Below are positions 1 to 5,815 of a DNA stretch of 10,288 nt, one piece after another. Location: the NCBI GenBank assembly GCA_947385505.1, contig CANDLP010000045.1, positions 1 through 10,288 on the forward strand, written 5' to 3'. The translations under genes and the position numbers were made by a program. This DNA comes from an uncultured Clostridia bacterium (lineage in GTDB: Bacteria > Bacillota > Clostridia > Oscillospirales > Ruminococcaceae). The notes under the pieces are model-generated. The model was not told the origin of the DNA. It saw only the letters and a list, made by a program, of their open reading frames with translations, and searched no databases. Positions within the stretch are counted from its first letter, which is position 1; every line of letters starts with the position of its first letter.

Positions 1-11
1 AAAAGACAGGT

Positions 12-40
12 GCGGCTTCGCCGCTATTTATTCTTTTTTT
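12..40 (+). terminator. Possible intrinsic terminator at the left edge
   Basis: A short GC-rich hairpin (GCGGC, loop TTC, GCCGC at 12-24) is followed by a T-rich stretch ending in seven T at 34-40. This is the form of a rho-independent terminator for a plus-strand gene lying to the left of the window. The six bases between stem and T-run make it less than ideal, and the upstream gene cannot be seen. It could instead be part of a dispersed intergenic hairpin repeat. Confidence 0.4.
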
Positions 41-128
41 GGATTGCTATAGTATAAAAAACATCTTCGTTTCGCGGCAATATTGATGGAGCAATATATC
101 ATTTAAAATTATTTATTAACAAGACACT

Positions 129-170
129 GCGCGTAGATTTTCGGCAAAATTTATCCGAAAATCTACGCGC
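129..170 (-). terminator. Hairpin terminating the agrBD transcript
   Basis: A perfect 16-bp inverted repeat (129-144 with 155-170) encloses a 10-base loop. Beyond an internal mismatch, the outer arms ACAAGA (119-124) and TCTTGT (174-179) pair as well. It begins 20 bases after the agrD stop codon on the minus strand, where a terminator is expected. No clean U-run follows the stem (the minus strand continues with an AT-rich stretch), so it may act as an mRNA 3'-end stabiliser as much as a terminator. Confidence 0.6.
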
Positions 171-190
171 AAATCTTGTAATACAGATTA

Positions 191-325
191 TTACTTTTTG
201 ATCTCTTTCAGTATTTCAGGTTCCTTAGGCTGATGATAACCATAATGGGAAACATTGCCGGCGGCCTTTACAGCGGCAATTTTACCTATTTTTGCCGCGA
301 TCTTTGCAATTGCTGTTTTTTTCAT
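191..325 (-). CDS. agrD: AgrD-like cyclic autoinducer peptide precursor with a serine ring residue
   Basis: This 44-residue precursor should be processed by AgrB into a secreted cyclic quorum-sensing peptide. I chose the start at 325 because AAAGGAGG lies just upstream; a longer in-frame reading to 397 has no ribosome binding site and lies inside agrB. Residues 2-22 form a Lys/Ile/Ala-rich amphipathic helix typical of the AgrD leader. The segment SHYGY (26-30) precedes HQPKEP (31-36), the conserved charged C-terminal recognition region. Aligned from memory with Clostridium perfringens (CLWFT then HQPEEP) and Listeria (CFMFV then YEPKSP), the ring would be Ser26 to Tyr30. The usual Cys is Ser (codon TCC), so the product should be a lactone rather than a thiolactone. 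The start overlaps the agrB stop as ATGA, implying translational coupling. Confidence 0.9.
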   Translation of the reverse strand: MKKTAIAKIAAKIGKIAAVKAAGNVSHYGYHQPKEPEILKEIKK

Positions 326-900
326 GTTCTTTTCCTCCTTTTTATAAGATTTATCAACATAGCAAGGGCTGTTGAAACCATTGCCATGGATATACATAAT
401 GAAAATTTGGTATAACCTGACAGACAGACTGAAACGACCTCAAATACAACCGTCAAAATCAAACCCGCAATTTTATGTTTTTGTCTTGAATCCGGAGCGA
501 TCGGCTTATTTTCATTTTCTACCGGAGCCAGTGCCAGAATTGCGGCAAGGCAAAGCACACAGGAAAGTATGTTGATAATTATACAAGCCGGAAAAGGAAA
601 ATCAATTAAGGTCAACAGCATAACCAAAATTATATTGACCTCAAATATAAGATTGCATTTAAAATATGTATCGGCGTGATACCCGCCGGTTTGCTGCCTT
701 AAAATATAAAAAACCAAAAAAAACGCTGTAATCTCCAACAGTCTTCCGAATACTATCCCCGTCACTATCAGCAGAAAAAACGAAACGGCGGAAGATATAA
801 TTATTTCGTAGCCGTACACATAAACGCTGCGCTGTTCTTCGGAAAGCTCGGTATTTGAAAATATAAAATCGGCTATACGATTTGCCAAAGCTGTAATCAT
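322..900 (-). CDS. agrB: AgrB-like membrane cysteine endopeptidase
   Basis: This 192-residue integral membrane protease cleaves the AgrD C-terminus and helps form the ring of the signal peptide. The family signature RQQTGGYHADTYFKC at 68-82 contains the catalytic His75 and Cys82 with the spacing known from Staphylococcus AgrB. A second conserved stretch, APVENENKPI, is at 125-134. Several hydrophobic helices (roughly 33-52, 54-67, 86-125, 144-162, 167-186) and a basic tail KRRKR match the family in length and topology. The start is supported by GAGGTGAT upstream of the ATG. The last codons encode the agrD ribosome binding site and the two genes overlap by four bases, so they form one operon. 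No histidine kinase (agrC) or LytTR regulator (agrA) is next to it. Recognition is firm. Confidence 0.95.
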   Translation of the reverse strand: MITALANRIADFIFSNTELSEEQRSVYVYGYEIIISSAVSFFLLIVTGIVFGRLLEITAFFLVFYILRQQTGGYHADTYFKCNLIFEVNIILVMLLTLIDFPFPACIIINILSCVLCLAAILALAPVENENKPIAPDSRQKHKIAGLILTVVFEVVSVCLSGYTKFSLCISMAMVSTALAMLINLIKRRKRT

Positions 901-950
901 TGCAGATTATCACCTCAGCAACCATATTAGCCGATTTTTTCTGTTTTTTC

Positions 951-987
951 AATATATTTTTCCTAAATGGCAGCTATTTCTTCCTAA
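951..987 (-). promoter_or_regulatory. Candidate agrBD promoter with 21-bp-spaced direct repeats
   Basis: On the minus strand TATATT (951-956) is a plausible -10 about 50 bases before the agrB start, with no good -35 at 17 bp. The heptamer TTAGGAA (minus strand) occurs at 960-966 and again at 981-987, exactly 21 bases apart, on one face of the helix. A related inverted copy TTAGGAG is on the plus strand at 1007-1013. A weak -35 with phased direct repeats suits an activator-dependent promoter. The repeats do not match the classical AgrA/LytTR consensus, so this is a suggestion only. Confidence 0.3.
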
Positions 988-1082
988 TTGGTCGTTTCAG
1001 CCGGACTTAGGAGCAAAGACAAAGCTTCTTTTCCGTAAAATCAGTAAAGCCTTTATATTTTTCCGTGAATACGCCCTAATAA

Positions 1083-1116
1083 AAACAGCGTATCACGATT
1101 ACTTGACACGCTGTTT
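1083..1116 (-). terminator. Hairpin terminator after ydbC
   Basis: Two 13-base arms (1083-1095 and 1104-1116) pair with a single mismatch around an 8-base loop. Read on the minus strand the stem ends in five T and continues TATTAG, fitting termination of the ydbC transcript 60 bases after its stop. The plus-strand side is also T-rich, so it could work in both directions. Confidence 0.6.
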
Positions 1117-1175
1117 ATTTATTCAATGTTTATCCGATCCGATATGCGACGCAAACAGACTTGCCGCTTCGCTTC

Positions 1176-1415
1176 TTATTCAAAGCTGTCCTCCGAATCC
1201 CTGTCCTGAATCAGCTCCGCCAAAGCGACAAGCTCCTCCTCGGTAAGGCTTACGCCCTTTCCCATTCTCTCATGATCGGGCGACCACTCCCTTATATCGT
1301 ACTTAGGCTCCCTGTCATTCCAGCTAACCATATTCAATTCCTTGCGCCAGCCCTTTGCGTTTTCAGAAATAACCCCCAATTCCTTGGTTATCTCAAATTT
1401 AAAATCTCCTGCCAT
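1176..1415 (-). CDS. ydbC: YdbC-like PC4/p15 single-stranded DNA-binding protein
   Basis: This 79-residue protein belongs to the bacterial YdbC group of the PC4 (transcriptional coactivator p15) superfamily: small homodimeric proteins that bind single-stranded DNA through a curved beta sheet. The diagnostic core runs from about residue 7 to 66, with FEITKELGVISENAKGW, then RKELNMVSWNDREPKYDIR and WSPDHERMGKG, closely following the Lactococcus YdbC sequence as I remember it. The C-terminus is a Glu-rich helix (58-70) and a short acidic tail. The ATG follows GAAAGGAA at good spacing. It lies 70 bases behind the metallophosphoesterase-like gene on the same strand and may be its operon partner; a hairpin terminator follows. 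Its cellular role in clostridia is not established; a part in replication, repair or transcription is inferred only from the fold. Confidence 0.93.
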   Translation of the reverse strand: MAGDFKFEITKELGVISENAKGWRKELNMVSWNDREPKYDIREWSPDHERMGKGVSLTEEELVALAELIQDRDSEDSFE

Positions 1416-1444
1416 TTTATTTATTCCTTTCTTTTGAGTTATTT

Positions 1445-1473
1445 TAAGGCAAGCTTTATGCGGCGCTGCCTTA
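1445..1473 (-). repeat. Intergenic hairpin between the metallophosphoesterase-like gene and ydbC
   Basis: TAAGGCA (1445-1451) and TGCCTTA (1467-1473) form a 7-bp stem with a 15-base loop in the 70-base gap upstream of ydbC. There is no U-run on the minus strand, so it is not a standard terminator; it may be an mRNA processing or stability element between two operon genes. Confidence 0.3.
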
Positions 1474-1485
1474 GCCCTAATATTT

Positions 1486-2205
1486 TTATTTAACCTTTTT
1501 CAGCGCATTAACAGCCTTAGGCTCCTCCTCCGCGTCAACAATACTGTCAAACACCGCATGATACTTAGGCGGTATAAGCTTATTTATATGGTGCCTTCCG
1601 AAAAACCAGCGGCTGAACTCGGTTTTTTCGCGAATCTGTTCAAAGTAAGTGTTTATATGGTTCCTGTCCGTTTTACCCAGATTCAAAAATTCGCTTATCT
1701 TGGCGGGAGGTTCGTAGCTGACTATGTAGTCCACCCGATTCCCGTATTTTTCAAGGTTCCTTAATCCTTCCTCCAGCTCCTCGTCAGTAGGGATCTCCAT
1801 GCGCCATCGGCTTTCCGCCGCCTTGTCCGAAGGATTAAGATAGGTATCGTTGTCCTCGCTTCTGCCGCCGCCGAAGGAAAAAATTCTTTTACCGCTTATT
1901 TCGTACACCTGACCGCGGAGAAGCTGTCTTAAATTGCCGCTTATCTTTCTGGTCATTCCTCCGCACCATTCCTCGGTTTCATACTTCCTAAGCTCCTCGA
2001 AGTTTTCGTGAACGCCTTCAACGAAAAGTATATTGTATTTCTTTCGTCCCAGCTGCTTTAATCTGTGCTTTTCCGCCTTGGAACCGTCCCAGATAAAGCC
2101 GAAATCTCCGCAGATAATAAGCGAATCATTCTTTTTCAGTGATTTTGCCTGCTTTGCCGAAAATCTTGTCATATCGCCATGGGTGTCGCCTGTTATAAGT
2201 ATCAT
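1486..2205 (-). CDS. Calcineurin-like metallophosphoesterase family protein with degenerate second metal site
   Basis: This 239-residue protein resembles the Firmicutes single-domain metallophosphoesterases of about 240 residues. Motif I is GDTHGD (Asp7, His9), motif II CGDFG (Asp34), and FSFGGGRSEDND near 109-120 is also conserved. Three positions depart from the family: motif III reads GVHE with Val65 instead of Asn (catalytic His66 kept), motif IV reads SYEPP with Tyr164 instead of His, and motif V reads GRHH with Arg204 instead of the first His (His206 kept). By analogy with Mre11, Asp7, His9, Asp34 and His206 bind metal 1 and are intact, whereas Asn65, His164 and His204 would bind metal 2 and are all replaced. 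The protein is probably inactive, mononuclear or repurposed, and its substrate is unknown. It starts 20 bases after the metY stop. The only Shine-Dalgarno-like stretch, GGGAG, abuts the metY stop and is distant from the ATG, suggesting translational coupling. Confidence 0.9.
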   Translation of the reverse strand: MILITGDTHGDMTRFSAKQAKSLKKNDSLIICGDFGFIWDGSKAEKHRLKQLGRKKYNILFVEGVHENFEELRKYETEEWCGGMTRKISGNLRQLLRGQVYEISGKRIFSFGGGRSEDNDTYLNPSDKAAESRWRMEIPTDEELEEGLRNLEKYGNRVDYIVSYEPPAKISEFLNLGKTDRNHINTYFEQIREKTEFSRWFFGRHHINKLIPPKYHAVFDSIVDAEEEPKAVNALKKVK

Positions 2206-2225
2206 TTTTTAACCGGTTCACTCCC

Positions 2226-3509
2226 TTATCCTTTTGTTTTTTCAAGCGCCTGTTCCAGATCGGCGATAATATCCGCCTTATCCTCAAGGCCAATTGAAAG
2301 CCTTACCGTATTTTCACTTATCCCGCTTTGCTTAAGCTGCTCCGGGGTAAGCTGTGAATGTGTGGTAGTGGCGGGATGTATCACCATTGATCTTACGTCA
2401 CCCACATTTGCCACTATTTTAAGAAGCTTAAGACTGTCCATAAACTTGGCGCCCGCTTCCCTTCCGCCCTTAAGCTCAAAGGTGAAAACTCCGCCTGCTC
2501 CTTTAGGTATGTACTTCTGCGCCCGCTGATAATATTTGCTGCTTTTGAGCATTGGGTAGTTGACCTTCTCAACTTCGCTTCTTGACTCCAAAAATTCCGC
2601 CGCCGCTAAAGCGTTCTCACAATGTCTCGCCATTCTGAGAGAAAGCGTCTCAATTCCGATAATGCCAAGATAAGCGTTAAACGGAGAGAGACAGGCGCCG
2701 AAATCTCTTGTTATAAGCGCTCTTAATCTTAAAATAAATGCGCTCTCCCCTAAGTCGGCGAATACCACACCGTGATATGAAGGGTCGGGAGCATTATAAA
2801 GCGGGAAGCGAGGGTTGTCCTTAAATTTAAAACGTCCGCTGTCAACCACCACGCCCGCCATTACCGAGCCGTGACCGGCCAGAAATTTTGTGGCGCTGTG
2901 TATTACAAAATCGGCTCCGAACTCAATTGGGCGGCAAAGATAAGGCGTTGTAAAGGTACTGTCCGCCGCAAAGGGGATACCGTGCCGGTGAGCGATCTCC
3001 GCTATTTTTTCAAGATCGGCCACATTCACGTTGGGATTTCCCACTATTTCGGTGAACAAAAGCCTTGTCTTGTCCGTAATTGCGTTTTCCCACGCTTCCA
3101 TATCGTCGGGATCCACAAATTTTACGTTAATTCCCAGCCTTTTCAGCGATACTCCCAGCATATTTACTGCTCCGCCATAAATGTTTATGGAGCTTACCAC
3201 CTCGTCTCCCTCCTGACAGAGATTGACCACGGTATTGAAAATTGCCGCGTGACCCGAAGCAAAGGACAGCGCGCCAATCCCCCCGTCAAGATCGGCTACC
3301 TTTTTTTCAAAAAATTCACAGGTAGGGTTCTGAAGACGGGTGTAAATGTTCCCCGGCTCTGACAGTTCAAACAAACGCTTGGCGTGGTCGGTGCTGTCAA
3401 AAGAGTAAGCGTTTGTCATGTAAAGCGGCGGCACCGTAGAATGTGTGATCGGATCCCCGTTGTAGCCCGACTGTATCACCTTGGTGTCAAACAAGTAGTC
3501 CTTTTCCAT
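2226..3509 (-). CDS. metY: O-acetylhomoserine sulfhydrylase (aminocarboxypropyltransferase)
   Basis: This PLP-dependent cytosolic enzyme of the Cys/Met metabolism family (427 residues) converts O-acetylhomoserine and sulfide to homocysteine for methionine synthesis. The PLP lysine is Lys208 in HSATKFLAGHG. The phosphate-binding Tyr56 and Arg58 lie in YTRLQNPT, the cofactor-ring aspartate Asp183 in ADSTFTTPY, and the substrate carboxylate-binding arginine in VRLSIGLED near 402-410. Length and the insert around 225-250 fit MetY better than the shorter MetB/MetC proteins. I placed the start at 3509 because AAAGGA lies ahead of it; an in-frame ATG at 3536 adds nine residues without a ribosome binding site. 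A strong minus-strand promoter at 3699-3727 would give a leader of about 180 bases. The metallophosphoesterase-like gene follows closely. A role as cystathionine gamma-synthase is less likely. Confidence 0.93.
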   Translation of the reverse strand: MEKDYLFDTKVIQSGYNGDPITHSTVPPLYMTNAYSFDSTDHAKRLFELSEPGNIYTRLQNPTCEFFEKKVADLDGGIGALSFASGHAAIFNTVVNLCQEGDEVVSSINIYGGAVNMLGVSLKRLGINVKFVDPDDMEAWENAITDKTRLLFTEIVGNPNVNVADLEKIAEIAHRHGIPFAADSTFTTPYLCRPIEFGADFVIHSATKFLAGHGSVMAGVVVDSGRFKFKDNPRFPLYNAPDPSYHGVVFADLGESAFILRLRALITRDFGACLSPFNAYLGIIGIETLSLRMARHCENALAAAEFLESRSEVEKVNYPMLKSSKYYQRAQKYIPKGAGGVFTFELKGGREAGAKFMDSLKLLKIVANVGDVRSMVIHPATTTHSQLTPEQLKQSGISENTVRLSIGLEDKADIIADLEQALEKTKG

Positions 3510-3619
3510 TTTTTGTATTTTCCTTTCTTTCCCCACATTTGTTCACATAAGCAATCGAAATGAACGTTATCTTTTTTGCAGGAATTGTGAAATTTTTCAT
3601 AAATTTTCAATTTAGGGCT

Positions 3620-3647
3620 TTAACTTTTCCTTCCGATTTGGTATAAT
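3620..3647 (+). promoter_or_regulatory. Promoter for the D,D-carboxypeptidase gene
   Basis: A perfect -10 TATAAT at 3642-3647 is preceded by an extended element TGG (3639-3641) and by a -35-like TTAACT at 3620-3625 with a 16-bp spacer. Transcription would start near 3654, about 75 bases before the ATG at 3729. The -10 lies inside one arm of a perfect inverted repeat. Confidence 0.6.
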
Positions 3648-3706
3648 AGTATTAGCTTTATTGAAATCGGATATATAACTGAAAAAGTCCTGTCTTCTAT
3701 TATACC
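3633..3706. repeat. Two inverted repeats over the metY/dac promoters
   Basis: GGTATAATAG at 3640-3649 and CTATTATACC at 3697-3706 form a perfect 10-bp inverted repeat; each arm holds the -10 box of one of two facing promoters. A second perfect 7-bp pair, CCGATTT (3633-3639) and AAATCGG (3664-3670), flanks the plus-strand -10 and start site. In a metY leader starting near 3692 the second pair would fold as a hairpin. They may be operator half-sites for a shared regulator. Confidence 0.55.
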
Positions 3707-3727
3707 CTAAAAAAGGAGTTTTGTCCA
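3699..3727 (-). promoter_or_regulatory. Strong promoter reading towards metY
   Basis: On the minus strand TGGACA (3722-3727, five of six consensus bases) is separated by exactly 17 bp from TATAAT (3699-3704, consensus). Transcription would start near 3692 and run left to metY at 3509. The promoter overlaps the ribosome binding site and touches the start codon of the plus-strand carboxypeptidase gene, and it faces that gene's own promoter, so the two transcripts would overlap by about 40 bases. Confidence 0.6.
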
Positions 3728-3728
3728 T

Positions 3729-5147
3729 ATGCGATATGTTAAAAAATATAAGCGTATTTTAGCTTTTCTGTTAATTTTTGCTTTTACGATACAATTTTCG
3801 ACCCAACTTACCGTAAGCGCGGATTTTGTTCCCGTGGTGGACAGAATTTACAGCGAGGGCGTTTATATGGTAAATCTGGACACCGATGTAGTTATATACG
3901 CCAAAAATGAGAATAAACGCTTTTATCCTTTTTCCATAGCCAAAATTATGACCGCAATCGTAGTGCTGGAAAATTGTCCCGATCTTGATTCCTCCGTAAG
4001 AGTAAGCTACGATTCCACCAATGAATTCTGGGAGGGGGACCCAAATAAGGCAGGGGCTTCAAACGCCGCCCTTGAAGCGGGACAGACTAATCTTACCTAC
4101 CGCGACTGTCTTTATGCCCTCATGCTGGTTTCCGCCTGCGAAGCCGCCAATATACTCGCCCTTAACCTTTGCGGAAGTATCGAAAATTTTACCGCCTTAA
4201 TGAATGCCACCGCCAAGCGTCTGGGCTGTACGGACACACACTTTTCAAATACCCACGGTCTTTGGGAACCGGATAATTACACAACACCCTATGATATGTA
4301 CCTTATTTCAAGATACGCATACGACCGTGTTCCGGGTTTTATGGAAATATGCGACACTTACAGCTATGATTTTCCTCCAAACGTTCATAATCCCGACGGG
4401 TACACAATGTTCACCACCAATCTGCTTATTAAACCCAGCTCGGATTTCCACTTAGATTATGTTCACGGAATAAAAACGGGCAGTATTGACGAATACTACG
4501 ATGATCAGGGCACTCATCCCGGCGGACGGTGCCTTGTTACCACCGCACAGAAAAACGGATACACTTATCTTCTGGTAACCATGCAGGCTCCGTTTTACAG
4601 TGAGTCGGGCGAAAAGTACCAATACAGCGCATTAGATCATTACAACCTTTACGAATGGGCATATAAAAGCTTTATTTACCAGGAAGTGATCTCCAAAGGG
4701 GAAATATGTACCGAGCTTGACGTGCTTCAAGGTGAAGAAGACCGTATACAGCTTGTCGCCGATTCCGACTTCACGACCATAGTTCCCTCCGAACTGGCGG
4801 AGGATAACAACGGGCCGGTTCAAAGAAAAAGGACTTTGCTTTTCGACGAAGTCATTGCTCCGGTAAAAAAAGGAGAAATACTCGGTAAAATGGATATTGT
4901 ATACCAGGGCGAGGTGGTAAAAACCGTGGATCTGGTGGCTGCGAAATCCATAGAGCGTTCACAGATCGCCTATCTTGCTGACAGAGCAAAGTCACTTACG
5001 GAAACTTCATGGTTTTCGCCTCTGCTGGTGCTGCTGCTTGTCTGTATACTGTTAAATATCGTGCTTATGACGATACGCCGCAGAAAGCTGATACAAGAAG
5101 CAAGACGAAACGAAAGACTTCGCAGAAGGAAAAATGCGGGACGTTAA
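3729..5147 (+). CDS. Serine-type D-alanyl-D-alanine carboxypeptidase, DacF/PBP5-like
   Basis: This 472-residue penicillin-binding protein should trim the terminal D-Ala from peptidoglycan stem peptides outside the membrane. A signal peptide spans 1-31 (basic start, hydrophobic 10-22, likely cleavage after VSA). The peptidase S11 domain has the nucleophile in SIAK (Ser69, Lys72) and the KTG box at 249-251 in HGIKTGS. The middle box reads SAC (135-137), where nearly all relatives have SxN; the substitution by Cys137 is unusual. A C-terminal domain follows, then a transmembrane helix near 430-449 and a very basic tail. This gives a membrane-anchored protein whose catalytic part lies outside and whose basic tail lies inside. 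The ribosome binding site is AAAAAAGGAG nine bases before the ATG. rlmH begins 20 bases downstream, probably in the same operon. Which Dac paralogue this is cannot be decided here. Confidence 0.93.
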   Translation: MRYVKKYKRILAFLLIFAFTIQFSTQLTVSADFVPVVDRIYSEGVYMVNLDTDVVIYAKNENKRFYPFSIAKIMTAIVVLENCPDLDSSVRVSYDSTNEFWEGDPNKAGASNAALEAGQTNLTYRDCLYALMLVSACEAANILALNLCGSIENFTALMNATAKRLGCTDTHFSNTHGLWEPDNYTTPYDMYLISRYAYDRVPGFMEICDTYSYDFPPNVHNPDGYTMFTTNLLIKPSSDFHLDYVHGIKTGSIDEYYDDQGTHPGGRCLVTTAQKNGYTYLLVTMQAPFYSESGEKYQYSALDHYNLYEWAYKSFIYQEVISKGEICTELDVLQGEEDRIQLVADSDFTTIVPSELAEDNNGPVQRKRTLLFDEVIAPVKKGEILGKMDIVYQGEVVKTVDLVAAKSIERSQIAYLADRAKSLTETSWFSPLLVLLLVCILLNIVLMTIRRRKLIQEARRNERLRRRKNAGR

Positions 5148-5167
5148 AATTCGACAAATTGTTAAAT

Positions 5168-5647
5168 ATGAATATAATATTACTTTGTGTAGGAAAACTT
5201 AAGGAAAATTATCTGAAAGACGCCTGTAAGGAATACGAAAAAAGATTGTCTGCCTTCTGTCGGATTACAGTAGAGGAAATAGAGGCGGAACGGCTTTCGG
5301 ATCAACCCTCGGAGGCGGAAATAGCTTCTGCTCTTGAAAAAGAGGGTCAAAAGCTGCTGAAAAAAACGCCTGTTGGCGCATATGTTTATACTCTATGTAT
5401 AGAAGGAGAACAAAACAACAGTCAGGAATTTGCGGCCGGGATTGAAAAATCCGCTTTAAGCGGATTCGGAACAGCCGTATTTATAATAGGAAGTTCTTAC
5501 GGACTGTCCGAACAAGTGAAAAAAGCGTCGAACCGCAAGCTTTCAATGTCGAAAATGACCTTTCCTCACCAGTTGGCAAGAGTAATGCTGATGGAACAAT
5601 TATACAGAGCGTATACTATTATGAATAATAGACGATATCACAAATAA
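5168..5647 (+). CDS. rlmH: 23S rRNA pseudouridine-1915 N3-methyltransferase
   Basis: RlmH (159 residues, the usual length) is a SPOUT-class methyltransferase that uses S-adenosylmethionine to methylate pseudouridine 1915 in helix 69 of 23S rRNA on assembled 70S ribosomes. The N-terminus MNIILLCVGKLKENYL, the trefoil-knot SAM site IIGSSYGLSE (106-115), the block LSMSKMTFPHQLARVML (125-141) and the C-terminal YHK are diagnostic. The SAM loop has Ser109 where most family members have a second Gly (GGxxG), and the end reads NRRYHK instead of GxPYHK, so it is a somewhat divergent member. The start at 5168 fits the family N-terminus, but no Shine-Dalgarno sequence precedes it. Coupling to the carboxypeptidase stop 20 bases upstream is possible. 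Confidence 0.95.
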   Translation: MNIILLCVGKLKENYLKDACKEYEKRLSAFCRITVEEIEAERLSDQPSEAEIASALEKEGQKLLKKTPVGAYVYTLCIEGEQNNSQEFAAGIEKSALSGFGTAVFIIGSSYGLSEQVKKASNRKLSMSKMTFPHQLARVMLMEQLYRAYTIMNNRRYHK

Positions 5648-5684
5648 AACAAAGGGATAAACCAAATTTAGTAATATTAAAAGG

Positions 5685-5748
5685 TATATCCGTTTTACTA
5701 ATTCTATTTTCAAATAAATGAACGGATATAATATAGATTATTTGAAAA
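5685..5748. other. Interlocked inverted repeats (possible pseudoknot or switch)
   Basis: Arm A is TATATCCGTT (5685-5694) with its perfect complement AACGGATATA (5721-5730). Arm B is TTTTCAAATAA (5707-5717) with its perfect complement TTATTTGAAAA (5738-5748). The order A-B-A'-B' means the two stems (10 and 11 bp) can form together only as an H-type pseudoknot with linkers of 12, 3 and 7 bases; otherwise they are alternative hairpins. It lies between rlmH and the membrane-protein gene. Neither stem has a U-run after it, so simple termination is unlikely. Confidence 0.6.
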
Positions 5749-5759
5749 CAGCGGTTAGG

Positions 5760-5765
5760 TATAAT
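5760..5765 (+). promoter_or_regulatory. Possible -10 box for the membrane-protein gene
   Basis: TATAAT lies 50 bases before the ATG at 5816. There is no good -35: TTGAAA at 5742-5747 is only 12 bases upstream, and the hexamer at 17 bp is ATTATT inside arm B' of the interlocked repeats. If real, the promoter would need an activator, and its upstream half would overlap the repeat structure. A second TATAAT at 5727-5732 also lacks a partner. Confidence 0.3.
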
Positions 5766-5815
5766 GAAGGGCATAATTTAGAATTAAGCGGCAATCGTTC
5801 GCATGGAGAGCTTTA

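Noticed and set aside
659..952. 97-codon minus-strand open frame overlapping agrB
   Set aside because: It lies in another frame of the clearly coding agrB gene, and its composition (many Arg, Tyr, Phe) is that of an out-of-frame reading.
1161..1493. 110-codon plus-strand open frame across ydbC
   Set aside because: It is antisense to the well-recognised ydbC and has no ribosome binding site or family resemblance.
2871..3362. 163-codon plus-strand open frame antisense to metY
   Set aside because: The metY frame has strong family motifs throughout; the antisense frame is a by-product of codon bias.
3510..3536. Upstream in-frame ATG of metY at 3536
   Set aside because: No ribosome binding site precedes it, whereas AAAGGA is well placed for the ATG at 3509, which also fits the family N-terminus.
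3541..3565. GTTCA...TGAAC inverted repeat upstream of metY as an operator
   Set aside because: Arms of only five bases with a 15-base spacer are too weak to separate from chance.
3510..3692. SAM-I or T-box riboswitch in the metY leader
   Set aside because: The leader could hold one by length, but I see no SAM-I core, no T-box sequence and no terminator hairpin, only one 7-bp stem.
5009..5167. N-terminal extension of rlmH into the carboxypeptidase gene
   Set aside because: The extension would encode low-complexity basic sequence out of frame with the carboxypeptidase; family members begin at the ATG at 5168.
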